Positions 21,155 to 34,182 of a DNA stretch of 64,000 nt are shown piece after piece (the first letter of the stretch is position 1; each line of letters opens with the position of its first letter). The translations under genes were made by a program, and so were the position numbers. The stretch is from Theristus sp. LFF4_11. Its lineage: Eukaryota; Nematoda; Chromadorea; Monhysterida; Xyalidae. The notes beneath the pieces are model-generated. The model was given only the letters and a program-made list of their open reading frames with translations, searched no databases and had not been told where the DNA came from. Where the stretch lies: assembly GCA_030248135.1 (NCBI GenBank), contig JASANC010002838.1:1-64000 (forward strand). The letters are read 5' to 3'.

Positions 21155-24100
21155 CTGCAAACATTTCAGAGCGTTCAACACCCAGCTCGACGACTCGAAC
21201 ATTGGTGCTCGCTGGTCGCTCGGTGTGTTTAGTCTTGTACCTTGCAACCGATCGGGAATCTCACGACAGTTCGGTTTACAAAAATTGTGACCCTTTAATC
21301 CAATTATCGTAACTGCATTTTTTTTAATAGAATTTCACTTGTCTTTGTAAACAACGTCACTATTCAGCTGAAAAGGGTTACTTCCCAACGTTCAGACGGG
21401 ACAAGCAAAATAGCAAGAACCCCAGGTCGGTTCGGTACGATCAATCACAAAAAAACGATGTCACTTAAATTAGAGACGTAATTGGTGTGCTCACAGAACT
21501 CATTCTTATTTTGCCACATCAATCAATTGCACACAAAGATACATATCACAGCGCTGCGGGCAAATCAGATTAGATCAAATTTTGGATGCCTTTGTTGCAA
21601 TCAAATTTAGAGCAACAACAAACATCACATGGTGCCACAACAGACACCACAAAACACGTAAATCCGGAACCGCAAACTGTTGCGGGTCGAGAAACAGCTG
21701 AATCGACTAACAAACACACAATACACGATGCACCCACTTTGATTGCATCTTCTTTCAAAATGCACCTAGCACCAACGTACCCTGGCCCACCAGTCATACG
21801 CTCTGCGTTCTTCGTCGGTCGTCACTGAATCGTCGCTGAAGTTAGCCATTTTTTGAACGCTTGGGTTCACAATATTGTTAGTTTGATGACATGGCAACGC
21901 TGACGCAGTGTATCACAAGTGTGCGCAAGCGTGTCGCGTACCGATCCCGAGAAACGGGTGTTCATGAGACGTTTTTGGTGAATTGCAGGTTATTATTTTA
22001 CTTCGATATAACTGAAAAAACTTCGACTGCATATCACAAAAAAACTGACACTGGCATGCACAAGTTTGACACAGCTTTTCAAAATTCAAACTTTAAAATG
22101 AAAGAAACGCGCATTGAAATCACGCAACTCACAACAGTTTTGGCAAGCCACCGGAAACGAAAATTGCTTCGTCTGAATGCTTTCTGCCGCTAAAAGGAAA
22201 CAAACAATATATTGACGATGCTACAATTGCCAACTGCATACAATGTACTTACCACAAAATAACGCAGCAGCAACCAAAAATAAACAGTAGTAAAAATAGT
22301 ACGGAGCGTCAGTGGATGCATCAGCTAACGGAAAAAGCAGTTCACGAGTAGAATGCCTACAGCCGCTGGCTTCATTTTTCTATGCAGCCTAGGGTTAGGG
22401 GGAAATCAAAACGAACAAATAAGGACAAATAGATGAGTACGCAAGGAAGTTTGGAAGAAAATTTGGTTTTAAACTTTCAAAAAATTATGTCAAGAGTCGA
22501 ATTTTCAGAGCAACGTAGAAGAAAAACAGAACAAAACAACACACAGAACCGGGCGAACGTAAATTATGAGCTGGATGCTGAATTGCTATTGCGCACCACA
22601 ATAATAATATTGCAATTTGAAAATAAACAAATCGAAAAGGATGAAAAGGGTAAAGAGGTTTCCGGAAGATGCAAATCGACTATCGCCGTGACCGGAAGAA
22701 GAGATAAGAAAAGCAGAACAAGACGATGCCGTGGCGAAGCGTGGCAGCACTCAGAGCGTCCAAAGAATCCAATTTATAATATAAAAACGTGCAGCACTGC
22801 TGCGTGGCAGCATCCCCCTTCGCAGGCCATGGATCGATAGCAGCGTGCTTGTGCTTCCGTTCACGCTCACCACACATGCCCAGTGTCGTGCTGGCTGGCC
22901 AGTTTTTTATATTTGAAGCTCGAGAGGCGCCATAAAAGCAAACAAGTTCGAAACCACACTCTATCCATTAGGAGAACAGACATTGTTCGCGGAGCAGCTA
23001 ATTCAATGATGAAATAATACTTCAAAGAGCATACTCTCTGTGCAGCATATATGCAGAAGCAAACGGCTGTGCCATCCACCAATGGGGCATCACAGATGAC
23101 GTCTACGGCTTGCGATTGTCCCATTGATTATTACCACACGACGCAACCCGATGAACTCAACATACAGCAGCAATTTGTTGCGCAGTCTTCGTTTCGTTTG
23201 CTATTGCCTCACCTCTTTGAATTCATGGTTGGCAATTCGCCCTCTGGCTGAGCAAAAGCACTTAAGGAAAAATGACGTGCAGCACTCAGCTGGGTGCGTG
23301 TGCAGCATGCAGCATGCGTGCCTGCAGTTGTACTCCGCAGTTTTTTGCATTTTACCTGATTTTTCGTGAAAACGCACAAAAGAACTGCCCTGCTGTTTTT
23401 GCTCAATTTGTGTCTGGCTCGTTTGGCTGTCATTCAGACAAACCCGTAACGAACCAGCTAATCTCATTATTTGGTGCATCCAAACAATCTGGTTTGATTG
23501 ATTGTATGTCGCCATTTAGCTGTGCCTGTGGCGACACATTTAAGGGGCATTCGTGAAGCAGTGTTTAGTGGCCGCGTGGCGCGTAGCTATGCTTTAGCGC
23601 AGCTACGTGTCACTAATTGCTGCTTCGTGAATGCAACTTTAGACACCATTATTGTCAAAGTCAGCCAACAAAGGCCTGCCTTCTGAACAGCTCATATAAA
23701 TGAATCAGCATTGTTGAACAGGAAACAAATGACCAAGAGTCGCTGAACTAAGAAACTGCAGACCAAAACACGCGCGTTCTTGCCACGGGCACATTTCCAT
23801 GGATTTTTACAATCGGTCATTTGAAACCACATTTTCATGACTCCATTCCCAGTTGTAATCCAGAACACACGTGACAAAATATAACGACCCGAATAGTTTT
23901 CATTAATGCACAGGAACGTTTTATTGCTTTGTGCTTTCACTCCTTTACATGTGCAGGTACTGCTTCGTTTTGTACATGTACGATCATATGTTTTTTTAAA
24001 CATCTTTTGACATTTTTTTTCTTTAAACAAAATAATAACAAACCAGTTCACTTCTCCGCTTTTCAACAACGTACGAATGAACACTCAAGTGCTGATGTTT

Positions 24101-24372
24101 GTGTACAAACCGTTCAAACTTTTCTTGATCGCACTGCCAAGCCCAGACTTTTCAGTCCATAACACTCCAGTTTTACTTCCAAAACAAAAAGGCAGGTGGC
24201 AAAGTGCACCGCATGCACGCACCATAAAAACCGTGTGCACAGTCAAAATTTCGAATTTTAAAAGACACAAGTCAATGAGCAGTCTTTTAAGAAATAGACA
24301 AACGTTACGCTCAAAAACACAACTTTTTTCCTGTGAAATACCACAACGGGCAAGGCCGTAAAGGCAGACTGA
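21155..24372 (-). other. Probable 3.2-kb first intron of the TRAK gene
   Basis: Lies between the candidate first exon and the REKDLELA exon. It contains a copy of the 9718-type AT-rich repeat (22441-22526). Several open frames (22433-22840 and 23051-23251, plus strand) have no domain or splice support. An alternative is that the upstream coding start lies inside this interval. Confidence 0.4.
22441..22526 (+). repeat. Dispersed AT-rich repeat, copy d
   Basis: GGAAGTTTGGAAGAAAATTT and TTTCAAAAAATTATG with TTTTCAGAGCAACGTAGAAG, matching the inverted copies at 10226-10482. Confidence 0.65.
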
Positions 24373-24480
24373 CCTCGTCCACCAACTGTTGCATGTGCTG
24401 CATGTGCTCGTGGCACACGTGCACGCACGACGCTGATTGGCTGCTGCTGCTGTGCTCGACCAGTGAGCTGCGCATTGGTG
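24373..24480 (-). CDS. trak-1: Candidate upstream TRAK exon
   Basis: Ends HEHMQHMQQLVDE directly before a GTCAGT donor in phase 0, the phase needed by the REKDLELAARIG exon. The joined sequence LVDEREKDLELA resembles the LLEEKERDLELA junction of other TRAK proteins. The frame is open back to about 24538 without an ATG that fits, so this would be an internal exon whose acceptor I cannot fix. Support is the phase match and the junction similarity only. Confidence 0.45.
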
Positions 24481-24699
24481 AATACAGCATCGCTGGCTGC
24501 TGTGTTTCTTACTGCCAATCGCTGAATTGATTCATTATAATGCTGATTGCGACAAAAGCAGCCTCTGTTTCTGAAATGTGTCAAAAAACGGACTGTTAAA
24601 AACTTTAAAGTTGACTGTTTAATCAAAGAAACACAATTAGATCAATCGATCAATGTTTTACAAGATCTTTGAAACATGGCACAGTGTTGTATGAACTTG

Positions 24700-27600
24700 G
24701 TATAGATTGACGAAACACGTATAGTCGCAATGGTTTCATTTGTCAGCACCCGAGCGAGTCGCTGCAGAAACAGAGGAACAATGAAAAATCGGCATGTACC
24801 GCCACAATGACATACACACCGATTGATATGAACGATCACTTGGAGAAATCAACTTCTTTAACCGTTAAGTCACGTGTTTTAATGTAAATTTCATGATCTT
24901 TTTGCGCAGAAATTAATGAACTGAACTAAAAAGAAAACTCGTTTTCTCCAGTTGTATACACTCATAAAACACCAACCAAAACCAAACCATCCTTACGGTG
25001 TTTGAATCATTCTATGTATATACAACGCAACAGAGACAAAACACGCATGGCGTTTGTGCATAAGACATAAACAAGCCGACGCAAAGGCACACACAGGGAC
25101 AGCCCCACAGAGAACGGTGCAGTTTTGAATTTTCAAAAAACGGGCTTGCTGAGCTCCGCGTTGCAAACAAACATAACAGAAAAACGTTCGGAAATACGGG
25201 GCAACAGTGGGGTTGTTAAACATTTGCAGGCGGCGTTTGCACATCAAATGTGGTTCTCCTGACTCGCTGATTGATTTGGCACAACTTTGGTTTTCCAAAA
25301 AAACGACGATTTTTTGTTTATTTAACAACTTTAGGCAGTGGTCACGGAACAAAACGCAACGAACACGTTGGGCTTACGTTAGGTGCTATGGTATTCAACA
25401 TCAAATACCCCATCCCGTGCCTAATAAAAGATAAGGTGAAGGATAAATTATGCGATTTACGATGTATAACCGTGCATTGCACTGACCAAGCAAAACATCA
25501 TTATTATTACTACCAGCGTTTACTTATTCATGGCCGACTGAGTTGCTGACGTAAAATTTTCATTGACTGTCGTTGTGGTTGGTCGAAAATGCAAATTATC
25601 AGTGAAAAAATAAAACAACGAATAAATAAACAAGAAAGTCAGGACAACGTGAAGTCACGCGTAAACAGTCATTAGCTGCTGTGCTTTGAGGCTTGATCCT
25701 GGAGACGAAGGGCTTCACTCGTTCACGCTCTGTGAATCCTTGACAGAGTAGTTTTAGTTATTTTTTATCCTCACCCAAATCACCAAAAAACTGTTACATC
25801 GATTACAAGAAACGACTCTATGCGATGTCAATAACCCAACTCGAATATCTGAAAATGTGAATTTACAGAGGTCAACTCCAAAAAAAAGCTGAATAAAATG
25901 TTCATTAAAACGCCAATTGAAAACTACATTATTGACAAGTTTGAAAAATCGGTCACCGCAAGTCCGGGTAATGTGTGAAACGATATGACGAAAAAACAAA
26001 TAATATAACAATCGGCAAAACGACTGGGTAAATTGTGGTGAATAAAATTAGCGTGACAGATTTTTTGAAATATGTGCTCAAAAAATCTGAAAATATAAAG
26101 TGGAAGCACTCATGTGCAGGTTTCATCACCTGCGTTTTGGATTATTGGATTATGGCAATGGACGTGTTTGATAAAATTCACACTTTATTATCGATAATAT
26201 AATGATATTGGCTGCAAGAAATACAACGAGCGCGACAATGGGACAATGGCGAATGAGTGAAAAAAAATCACTACGCAACTTCCACCGGTGGTGCGATAGA
26301 AAATGCTCACTCATTTTGTTCTTAACGCAAAAAAGAGAGAAGTGAATGAGTTTTCTATTAGTGTTTCCATTGTGTTCGTTCAGCACTGCAGACTGCAGAA
26401 AAACTTTTGGATTGAGCTGAGATTGTAAAAAACAAACTTTTCGCATTGTGAGAACGGGTGAACGGTGGTGAACGGGCACGAGAAGCGCACACAGGATAAG
26501 AGTTTCCTCAAAAAAAAATTTGGAGTTTTACACAAAGAAAAGGAAAGGAAACTCTGCAAAACGCACGAAACGAAAAAAGAGTGTAAAACAACGATTTGAC
26601 GAACTTGCAAAAACAAGCAACTGACGATGATCAGCAAGAGCGGAAAAACGAAGATGGAGACAACTGCAGCGCACAGCAAACGTTCAATGGAGCACCCGCG
26701 TTAAATTGTCGTAAACGCAAGCGGGGGTGACAGAACAACAGAGCAAATAGTAAAGGAAGGCTGAGGCGATAAATGTTGGTTGTTTCGCAAAGCTGCTGAG
26801 ACGGCACACGAACAGACGATGCGCGGACATCCCGCTGAGTGTGACGATCGTGCAAAGGTGTGTCATGCTGATTGTTGATCGATACTGACGGGCACGCTTT
26901 AACAGATAAAAACTCGTTTTGAAGAGGCTGATAACACTGCTGTATAAAGTCAGCGATTCACTCAATCAATATTACATTCAACAGTGTGCGATGCAAAAGT
27001 ATTTCGACGGAAACAGCCACACAGACCTGTTCAGTTTGTGTTGCATCGTCTTGGTGGTCATCCAGTGATCACTGTGGGAAAACTTTCAGACGAACTCAGA
27101 CAAAATTAATCAGAAAACACACAGTCACTGTCTGCCTTTATTCAGTGTTCCGTCCACAGGAACTAATAAAAAATATGCATCGTTTTGTACATCTGCGATG
27201 TGAGAAGCCAATCATGAGAAAGATGCTTCGCGCAGAGTTTGTGTGCACCAAAGAACGAACGCACTTCAACATGATCAACAACGTACTAGCAGCCAGCGGC
27301 ACACAGTTTGCTAGAAAGCGTAAACCAAACCCCGTGATGTCAGTCACAGAGAGAGAGCAAACAAACCAACCAAACAACCAATTGCAATCGAGCAAACGAT
27401 GTCGCATTTGCAATAAATAACAAACGTCGTAATCTGAACGCAGTTCGAGAAATAAGCTGAGAGATGTGTGTAAAGTTACACTGATGCAAGGCAGTGACTT
27501 TATTAGCGATTGTAAAACGTAGTTCCTGCCGCAAAACCACCCCTGCTGAACGCATAACTCATCCGTCGATCTCATCCATTGCACAACCGCCTGCGACCGC

Positions 27601-30060
27601 CGCATGCTCTGTGATGCCTTAAAAGTGCACGTCGACCTGTGTTTGCGAGCACACACCTCCCCTTTGTCTTGAACATCATATAACAGCTAGCCTTTTGGTG
27701 CTTTGCAAGCTTTAACGACCTTTCAATGGGTTTTTGCAGCCCCTCAACTCTCGTTTCGAAAACGGATGTAAAACAATACCGTGCCGTAAGTCGAAGGCGG
27801 GGCCGCCATGTTTGTCTCAGTCGGCTTAGCTGCCACAGTTGACGGGACAATGATGGAACACACTTGAATAGACATTTCTGTCCGAAAAGACAAACAAATA
27901 CATTGAAACGCGAAAGTGGTTCGGCTTACTCTTTGAGCGGGGCATACGAGCAAACAAACAGTTCATATTGGCCATTTTGTTCATATTTTTAAAATTTCTC
28001 ATGGTAAACAAGATTCTAAACGGCACAGCTGAATTTGCAGCGTCAGTTGTGCAGAGGTAGGCCTGAAAAGACGGACGGGGCAGTGGTTTTTTATTGGACA
28101 CAAAACGGTTTTTTTTAAGTCAATGGGGTCAACGGCAGCCAGCCTGTCAGACTCTTGGTAAAAATTGAATTTTTTTGCAATAGTCGCAAGCGCAGGAGCA
28201 GCAATGGCGAGGCAGCGTTGGCATCGGCACCAGTTTTGAAAGCTTACTTTTTTATGAGCAGAGTCGCACTGGCGAGCCAGGTGGCACCGCGGTGTGCGTC
28301 GACTGGCTAATACCTGGCAAAACCACAAGCAGCGAATTTTTAGTGTCATGCAGGTTTCACGTGAAGAAAAATGATGCCAGAGTCAAAAAATATATATAAT
28401 GCGTGTAATTCATGTGCATTTGCAATAAATGTGTCACTGCTGTTGAAAAAAATATAAAAAAACAGAAGCGAACGTTGTTGTTAAACATTGTTAAACATAA
28501 AAAAGCAAAAATTCGTTGTTGAACAGACACCAGACTGCAAACATGATGCTTCGTCGTATATACCCTGCACAAGCCGAAACATTGCATACAAACATTGTAC
28601 CGATCAGCACACCGTTTTTTGACGATTTTTATATAACCGCACCTAGAACTTTGTTTTTCGTTGGTATGATTCAAAACAAGAAAACAGTTTGCATTTTCCA
28701 GTGACTGACAGCGCACAACATTTGCACAGCGATATGAAAAGTGCTTGGGGCGAAACTTGTCGGCCACTTTCAAACGTGATGCACTTTGTAACAAACACGC
28801 ACATGTGTGTATGACGACGCGTGGTTGGCTCTGGGCTGAGTCGGATGAACTCAACAGCCGGGCTTGCACCCATCAACACTGAAAAGACATGTGGCGAAAA
28901 GTGAAGCTGATGAGTGCGCTGTAATGGATCTTGTTTATGCGATGCGGCTACTGGCACAATGAGCAGACAGACTGAACAGTTTCGTAAAATGTTACTAAAG
29001 TGACGCTTCAGCAATTGTGGCAAAGTAGAGCTCAAATAAAATCACTGTTGATTGACAACTGCCAGGTTTTTCAATTGATGTTTTGTAGATTTTGAACAAA
29101 CAGGTATAATATGATACAAAGCAAATAGCGAAAATAAAATACTTGACGTAAAGCCTGTCGTTTATTTTTAGTTTACGCAGATACGACGGTGACAGAACGA
29201 GCTGATGACGAAAGCGACAAGCTACACGTAGCTACAATGGGGTGGCTGGCTTGCTTGCATCTGCTCGGACACATTTATGCAGAAACAGCATTTGGTATTT
29301 GCACTGCTCAATAGTAATAAAAAGTACGTACAAACGCAATAAAAAAGCACGACAGCATGCAGAACCAGACTGATTCTGCGCAAAAACAAATTGGCTCTAT
29401 CAATAAAGTGCATCTGCACCGAACGGCATACTAAAATTCAACCCAAAAAACGGTTACAAACAGCTGAAAGTGTAAAACGCTATAGCCTGCCAATATTAAA
29501 CCTGGCAGTTTATGGCCAACCGCAATAACAAAAAACATGGCGGAATAGTAAACTAAACTTGCAGTCGTAAAATACAGAAAAAAACAAGAAAATAATGAGT
29601 CGACCATTCTCGCTGACGACATTTATCAACTGAATAGCACAGGCCTGAAATGGGTTTGCTGTGGACTTGAAACGGGGAAAAGAAAATGGTCACGGCAATT
29701 TCGTTGCACTGCCACATCGGTAGAATGGAGCCGCGAGTGAGTGTGTGCATTTGGCAATCTGATGTGCGTTTATTCGGAATACGTTATCACCTGAACTAAA
29801 CATGTGCATGTACTGCATCAACAACTGTTTATTTATCACTCGTTCATGCAAAAAATTACCGTTCATCGTAAAAACAACCAGAAAAACACGTGCATGACAA
29901 GAGAAACGAGATAAGCAATCTTGATAAACCTGTGGGAAACGGGAAACTTGGTGGCTGTTTTGGAATACTGAAATTTGTGTAGCTCAAGCGGACACGGCCC
30001 GTTGCTTGTTTTGTTTCCTTGTGGCGGAAAAATGATACACAAAGGCGGGAAAATGTTTTT
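24700..30060. other. 5.4-kb gene-free interval
   Basis: I see no exon with family similarity or paired splice sites. Open frames such as 27138-27656 and 28357-28869 (minus) are AT-rich, cysteine-heavy and uncharacteristic. No TIR element was recognised. It may hold TRAK 5' exons or regulatory sequence. Confidence 0.4.
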
Positions 30061-30190
30061 TGCCCCCCCAAAAACCCCACAAGGAAAACCAAAAAAAAAA
30101 AAAAAAAAAACCCCCCCAAAAACTAAAAACCGAGCCCCAAATAAAAAAAAAAAAATAGGCCCGGACCACACCCCAGCGAGAAATTAAAAA
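30055..30190. repeat. A/C homopolymer tract, possible assembly artefact
   Basis: A run of about 20 A is flanked by CCCCCCC, then AACTAAAAACCGAGCC and 13 more A. Each base class is clumped, as if the consensus were poorly resolved. No repeat partner is seen elsewhere in the window. Confidence 0.55.
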
Positions 30191-30565
30191 TTGGTTCACT
30201 CTGTAGACAACAAATAAAATATGGCCCCAGTAAAATCAAATAACAAATTATTTTATTGTTTCATCATTAGGAATTATCAATCAAATATTCTTCTATGCCA
30301 AATCACAAAATGCTTTATTGTGCGTTTATATTCCAAAGGGATGCAGGAGTTGATGATGGTGATGGAGCAACTTGTGAAGGGTTTTGTGAAGCCGTTTTGA
30401 ACCAAGGTTATCAAAAGAATGCGAACTTCGCGAATACGAAAACGCGAAACGAAAACCTCGTTTAAATTTTTTAAGCATAATATCATGACTGCTTCTAACA
30501 CAGGCAACTAACATAATATAGTTTGAATTTGAACTGCCAGTAAAAAAATGATTTCAATTCTGGTA

Positions 30566-33500
30566 TCAGTTGCCCAGATTGTGTTGATCGACCGCCTTGA
30601 TGCCTGCTCCCTGCGCTTCCAGTTTGCTGCTGAAACAGAATTGAACATTTGACTTGACACGTTGTTCCAGCAGACGTCATGTTTCTCACCGAATGTCAGT
30701 CGTATAGAACTTGTTCAGCGTCGGGTCGTCGCCGAACAGATGATGCTTGCGGAAGTCGGGCCGATATCGACTGGCGCCCGGCGTGCGTCCGAGAGTCTCC
30801 GCGAGCACGCGCGTGTATCGCGCTGAATTGCCACAGCAGAGGCCAACGAACTTGACATCGTGCTCTTTGCAAGTGTTCGCAAACTCAACGATGTCTTCCA
30901 CGGCACACAGAAACATGTCTTGGTTGTACGGATACGCTCTTTTGCCTGCAGCATTCAGCTAGTTTGTCAGCTGAGCTAAATTCAGCTACCCTGAACTGCG
31001 TTCAGCATATTACTTTATAGTTTTCACCTGTTTCCTTGACAGTCATTTGCTGCATTTGCGGCATTTCAGGGGTGGTTCGATAGGGCACCGGCACGGCGGC
31101 CATTGGCCCTTTGTACGAATCGCGGATTCGTTGAATCATTGGCGTCATTGTCTGAAATACACGTCAACGTTCAGAAAAACGCACCTGTAAAACTCGTTTG
31201 CAATTAGGTATGTTATGTATGTATGTTTTGCTGTACTTTTGGACCCGTGCTGCAGTTCAAACCGACAATGTCTGCACCCATTCCACGCAGCTGGTTGAAA
31301 GCATCCACAAACGCGACGCCATCATTGGTTGTCAGCGCCTCAATTTGGTGCTGCGAAAAGTTCACGACGTAACCGAGGCCTGGTTTAAAAGTACGGTTTG
31401 TCTACGGGAAGAACAGATGATAAGAGCCGAAAAGAATCGGTTTACTTGGTGCATATTGTTTCATAATCTCCAAAGCAATCCGTGCCTCATGAAATTCGCC
31501 CAGTGTTTCAGCGATAATCAAATCAGCACCCTCTTGAACAGCCCAATTGACGGACTCCTAAAAACGTGCGGAACCGGCTCTCGCTCGGTGCAATGCAGTG
31601 CATCAAATGAAAAATACAGGGTGTCTAAAAAACTACAATTTGCAAAACTTCTTGTTCTCGAGTTCGGTCCAGCATTTAGGTCTGAAACGTTCAACACTGC
31701 TTAAAGTACGTTTGCCATTGAATGTGTTAAAATTTTTAAAATTTTCACAGCGACGTTTTTGATTCAAGGTGAGAAAGTCGGACAACTTCGTGCTTGATTC
31801 TGTCTACAGCTGACCCAGAGGTCTGTAAATCCAGAGCGTGCTGGTTTTATTCGTAACAAGGTGCACAGAAGATAATTATTGAAGGGGTTCTTTCACCTAG
31901 CTTAAACTGTGCTGGGATCTGTCAAAAGCTAGAGTTGTTCGTGTTCCAAGGGATAAAGAAGTTGAAAAATAAATGCTTCAGTTTTACTCACATGCTTACT
32001 TCAAATTTCAGACCAACTCGGTGATTTTTCTTCAAGATATTCATTTTTACTTTAAAGAACAAATAATGAAAAACTGCAACTGTGACTTTTTCAGTAGCTC
32101 AAAGAGAGCAGAACAACGGTGTAAAAACTCGCAAATGGACAATATTTGTCAGCGCATGCGTTTGTGACGGACGATGTTCAAAACATTGCTGTGCTAGTGT
32201 GCTTGATAGTTTTCAAATGAAGTTTCAGAACAATTTCTGGCAAAATTGCACTCGTAAGCACAGCATCCTTTCAGTCAAGAAGTGAAAGTTTTCACTTTTT
32301 TTCAATAATTGTCAAATAAAAATAAAAAAAATATCGCAAGTGTAAAAAAAAGCAAACCACAGTTCTATAAAACTTCTAAATTTAAAATCCATACCTCTAA
32401 GAAAACGCAAGATAGAGCAATTTGAAATCCGGTAGTTTTTTGGCCCACCCTGTATGATAATAGAGCGCATAACGAAAACAACATCAACCTTGTACATTTC
32501 ACGAATTAGGTTGTGCGTGTCCGGCCGATCAGGCACATACTCGTTTGTGTTGCTGATGTTGCCAGCCATAAGAGTGCCGGTGTGGTCGGCTACAGCCCTT
32601 GCTCGTTGCAATGCGTTGCGATTTAGTGCTTCAAGCTCATGCTCACGACAAATTCGCTGCAGTTTTGAACGATGGGCGTAGTACTGCAAATTGGTGCAGT
32701 GGTTTGGTGCAGTTTAACAACGATCTGGTTTACACTTTGGTGGAGTGTGAAGTCTCTTAGCCTCTTAGCCTCTTAGCCTCTTAGCCTCTTAGCCTCTTAG
32801 CCTCTTAGCCTCTTAGCGTCTTAGCCTCTTAGCTTTTTAGCCTCTTAGCCACTTAGCCTCTTAGCCACTTAAGCTTCTTAAGCCTTTTAACCTCTTAGCC
32901 TCTTAGCCTCTTAGCCTCTTAGCCTCTTAGCCTCTTAGTCTCTTAGTCTTTTAGTTTCTTGGCCTCTTAGCCTATTAGCCTCTTAGCCTTTTAGCTTCTT
33001 AGCCGCTTAGCCGCTTAGCCTCTCTTCGCCTCTTAGCCTCTTAGTCTTTTAGCCTCTTAGCCTCTTAGCCTCTTAGCCTCTTAGCTTCTTAGCCTCTTAG
33101 CCTCTTAGCTTCTTAGCCTCTTAGCCTCTTAGCCTTTTAGCCTTTTAGCCTCTTATCCTCTTAGCCTCTTAGTCTCTTAGCTTCTTAATCTCTTAGCCTC
33201 TTAACCTCTTAGCCTCTTAGCCACTTAGTCTCTTAGCCTCTTAGCCACTTAGCCGCTTAGGCTCTAAGCCTCTTAGCCTCTCAGCCTCTTAGCCTCTTAG
33301 CTTCTTAGTCTCTTAGCTTCTCTTAGCCTTTTAGCCTTTTAGCCTCTTGGCCTCTTAGCCTATTAGCCTCTTAGCCTCTTAGCCTCTTAGCCGCTTAGCC
33401 GCTTAGCCTCTTAGCCTTGTAGCCTCTTAGCCTTTCAGCCTCTTAGCCTCTTAGCCTCTTAGCCTCTACCTCTTAGCCTCGTAGCCTCTTAGCTTCTTAG

Positions 33501-34182
33501 TCTCTTAGCCTATCAGCCTCTTAGCCTCTTAGCCTCTTAGCCGCTTAGCCGCTTAGCCTCTTAGCCTCGTAGCCTCCTAGCCTTTCAGCCTCTTAGCCTC
33601 TTAGCCTCTTAGCCTCTACCTCTTAGCCTCTTAGCCTCTTAGCTTCTTAGTCTCTTAGTCTCTTAGCCTTTTAGTCTCTTAGCTTATAAGTCTTTTAGCC
33701 TCTTAACCTCTTAGCCTCTTAGCCACTTAGTCTCTTAGCCTCTTAGCCTCTAACCTTTTAGCCTCTTAGCCTCTTAGCCTCTTAGCCTCTTAGCCTCTTA
33801 GCCTCTTAGCCTCTTAGCTTCTCATCAAAAATGAATGAACAAATGTTAAGTTCCGTAAATATTTCAAATTTCAGACCCATACCTCTACCCAGATGAGAGA
33901 TGGGGCAATTTGAAATCCGGCAGTTTTTTGGCTCAACCTGTATTTTAAAGAGAACTGCCATACCGTGAATGCCTGCACGATGTCGCTGCCAGCGTGAACA
34001 AACTCTTCGTACATGACTGTCAACAGGTGCGGATGGTCCAAGGCGACTTCGGGCACAAACGGCCCTGCTTGCAAATAGCCGCGTCGTTCAAACTCAAACA
34101 AATATCCTTCGGCGCAGATGATGAAATCACCATCGCGTATGCGTGCACGCAAACCTGAACTTATTTTGCACTGCTCCTTCAT
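30566..34182 (-). CDS. bhmt: Betaine-homocysteine S-methyltransferase (BHMT)
   Basis: Exons in transcript order are 34182-33964, 32683-32489, 31557-31446, 31379-31237, 31151-31028, 30945-30690 and 30629-30566. All phases agree and give about 370 residues; vertebrate BHMT is 406. The enzyme transfers a methyl group from betaine to homocysteine, making methionine and dimethylglycine. Visible family blocks are RRGYLQAGPFVPEVALDHP, EEFVHAGSDIVQAFT, ADLIIAETLGEFHEARIA, GADIVGLNC and VKFVGLCCGNSARY. The three zinc-binding cysteines are present at about 218, 301 and 302, close to human 217, 299 and 300. The loop equivalent to human GDGGFVF reads AEGYLF (Asp to Glu), and the Trp in AGPW is Phe, so substrate details may differ. 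The start is an ATG with a short leader. Intron 1 holds an 8-bp array and intron 2 a TIR element. Confidence 0.92.
31617..32452. mobile_element. TIR element, CAGGGTGTCT family, in BHMT intron 2
   Basis: TA-CAGGGTGTCTAAAAAACTAC on the left and GTTTTTTGGCCCACCCTG-TA on the right, 836 bp. The interior shares inverted blocks with 37608-38381 (CAAGCACACTAGCACAGCAA and GACGGACGATTTGC-like segments). The two ends are less alike than in the 37.6-kb copy, suggesting a mosaic. Confidence 0.75.
32752..33822. repeat. 1.07-kb tandem array of an 8-bp unit, CTTAGCCT
   Basis: About 130 imperfect copies of CTCTTAGC in an uninterrupted block. Variants CTTAGCCG, CTTAGTCT, TTTAGCCT and CTTAGCTT are interspersed, and longer higher-order blocks recur (for example around 33385-33480 and 33520-33620). 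It lies wholly within BHMT intron 1 (32684-33963). The unit is not the nematode telomere hexamer TTAGGC. Confidence 0.97.
33870..33940. mobile_element. TIR-element right-end fragment next to the 8-bp array
   Basis: CAATTTGAAATCCGGCAGTT followed by TTTTGGCTCAACCTG-TA, matching the right end of the 31617-32452 element. No left end is found beyond the array. Confidence 0.7.

Noticed and set aside
27138..27656. 172-codon minus-strand open frame
   Set aside because: Cysteine/leucine-heavy AT-rich translation, no ATG-anchored domain, overlaps a plus-strand frame of similar length.
28357..28869. 170-codon minus-strand open frame
   Set aside because: No recognised motif, low-complexity hydrophobic C-terminus and no paired splice sites.
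32752..33822. Telomere or CRISPR-like array
   Set aside because: The unit is 8 bp without spacers and differs from TTAGGC; it is a simple tandem array in an intron.
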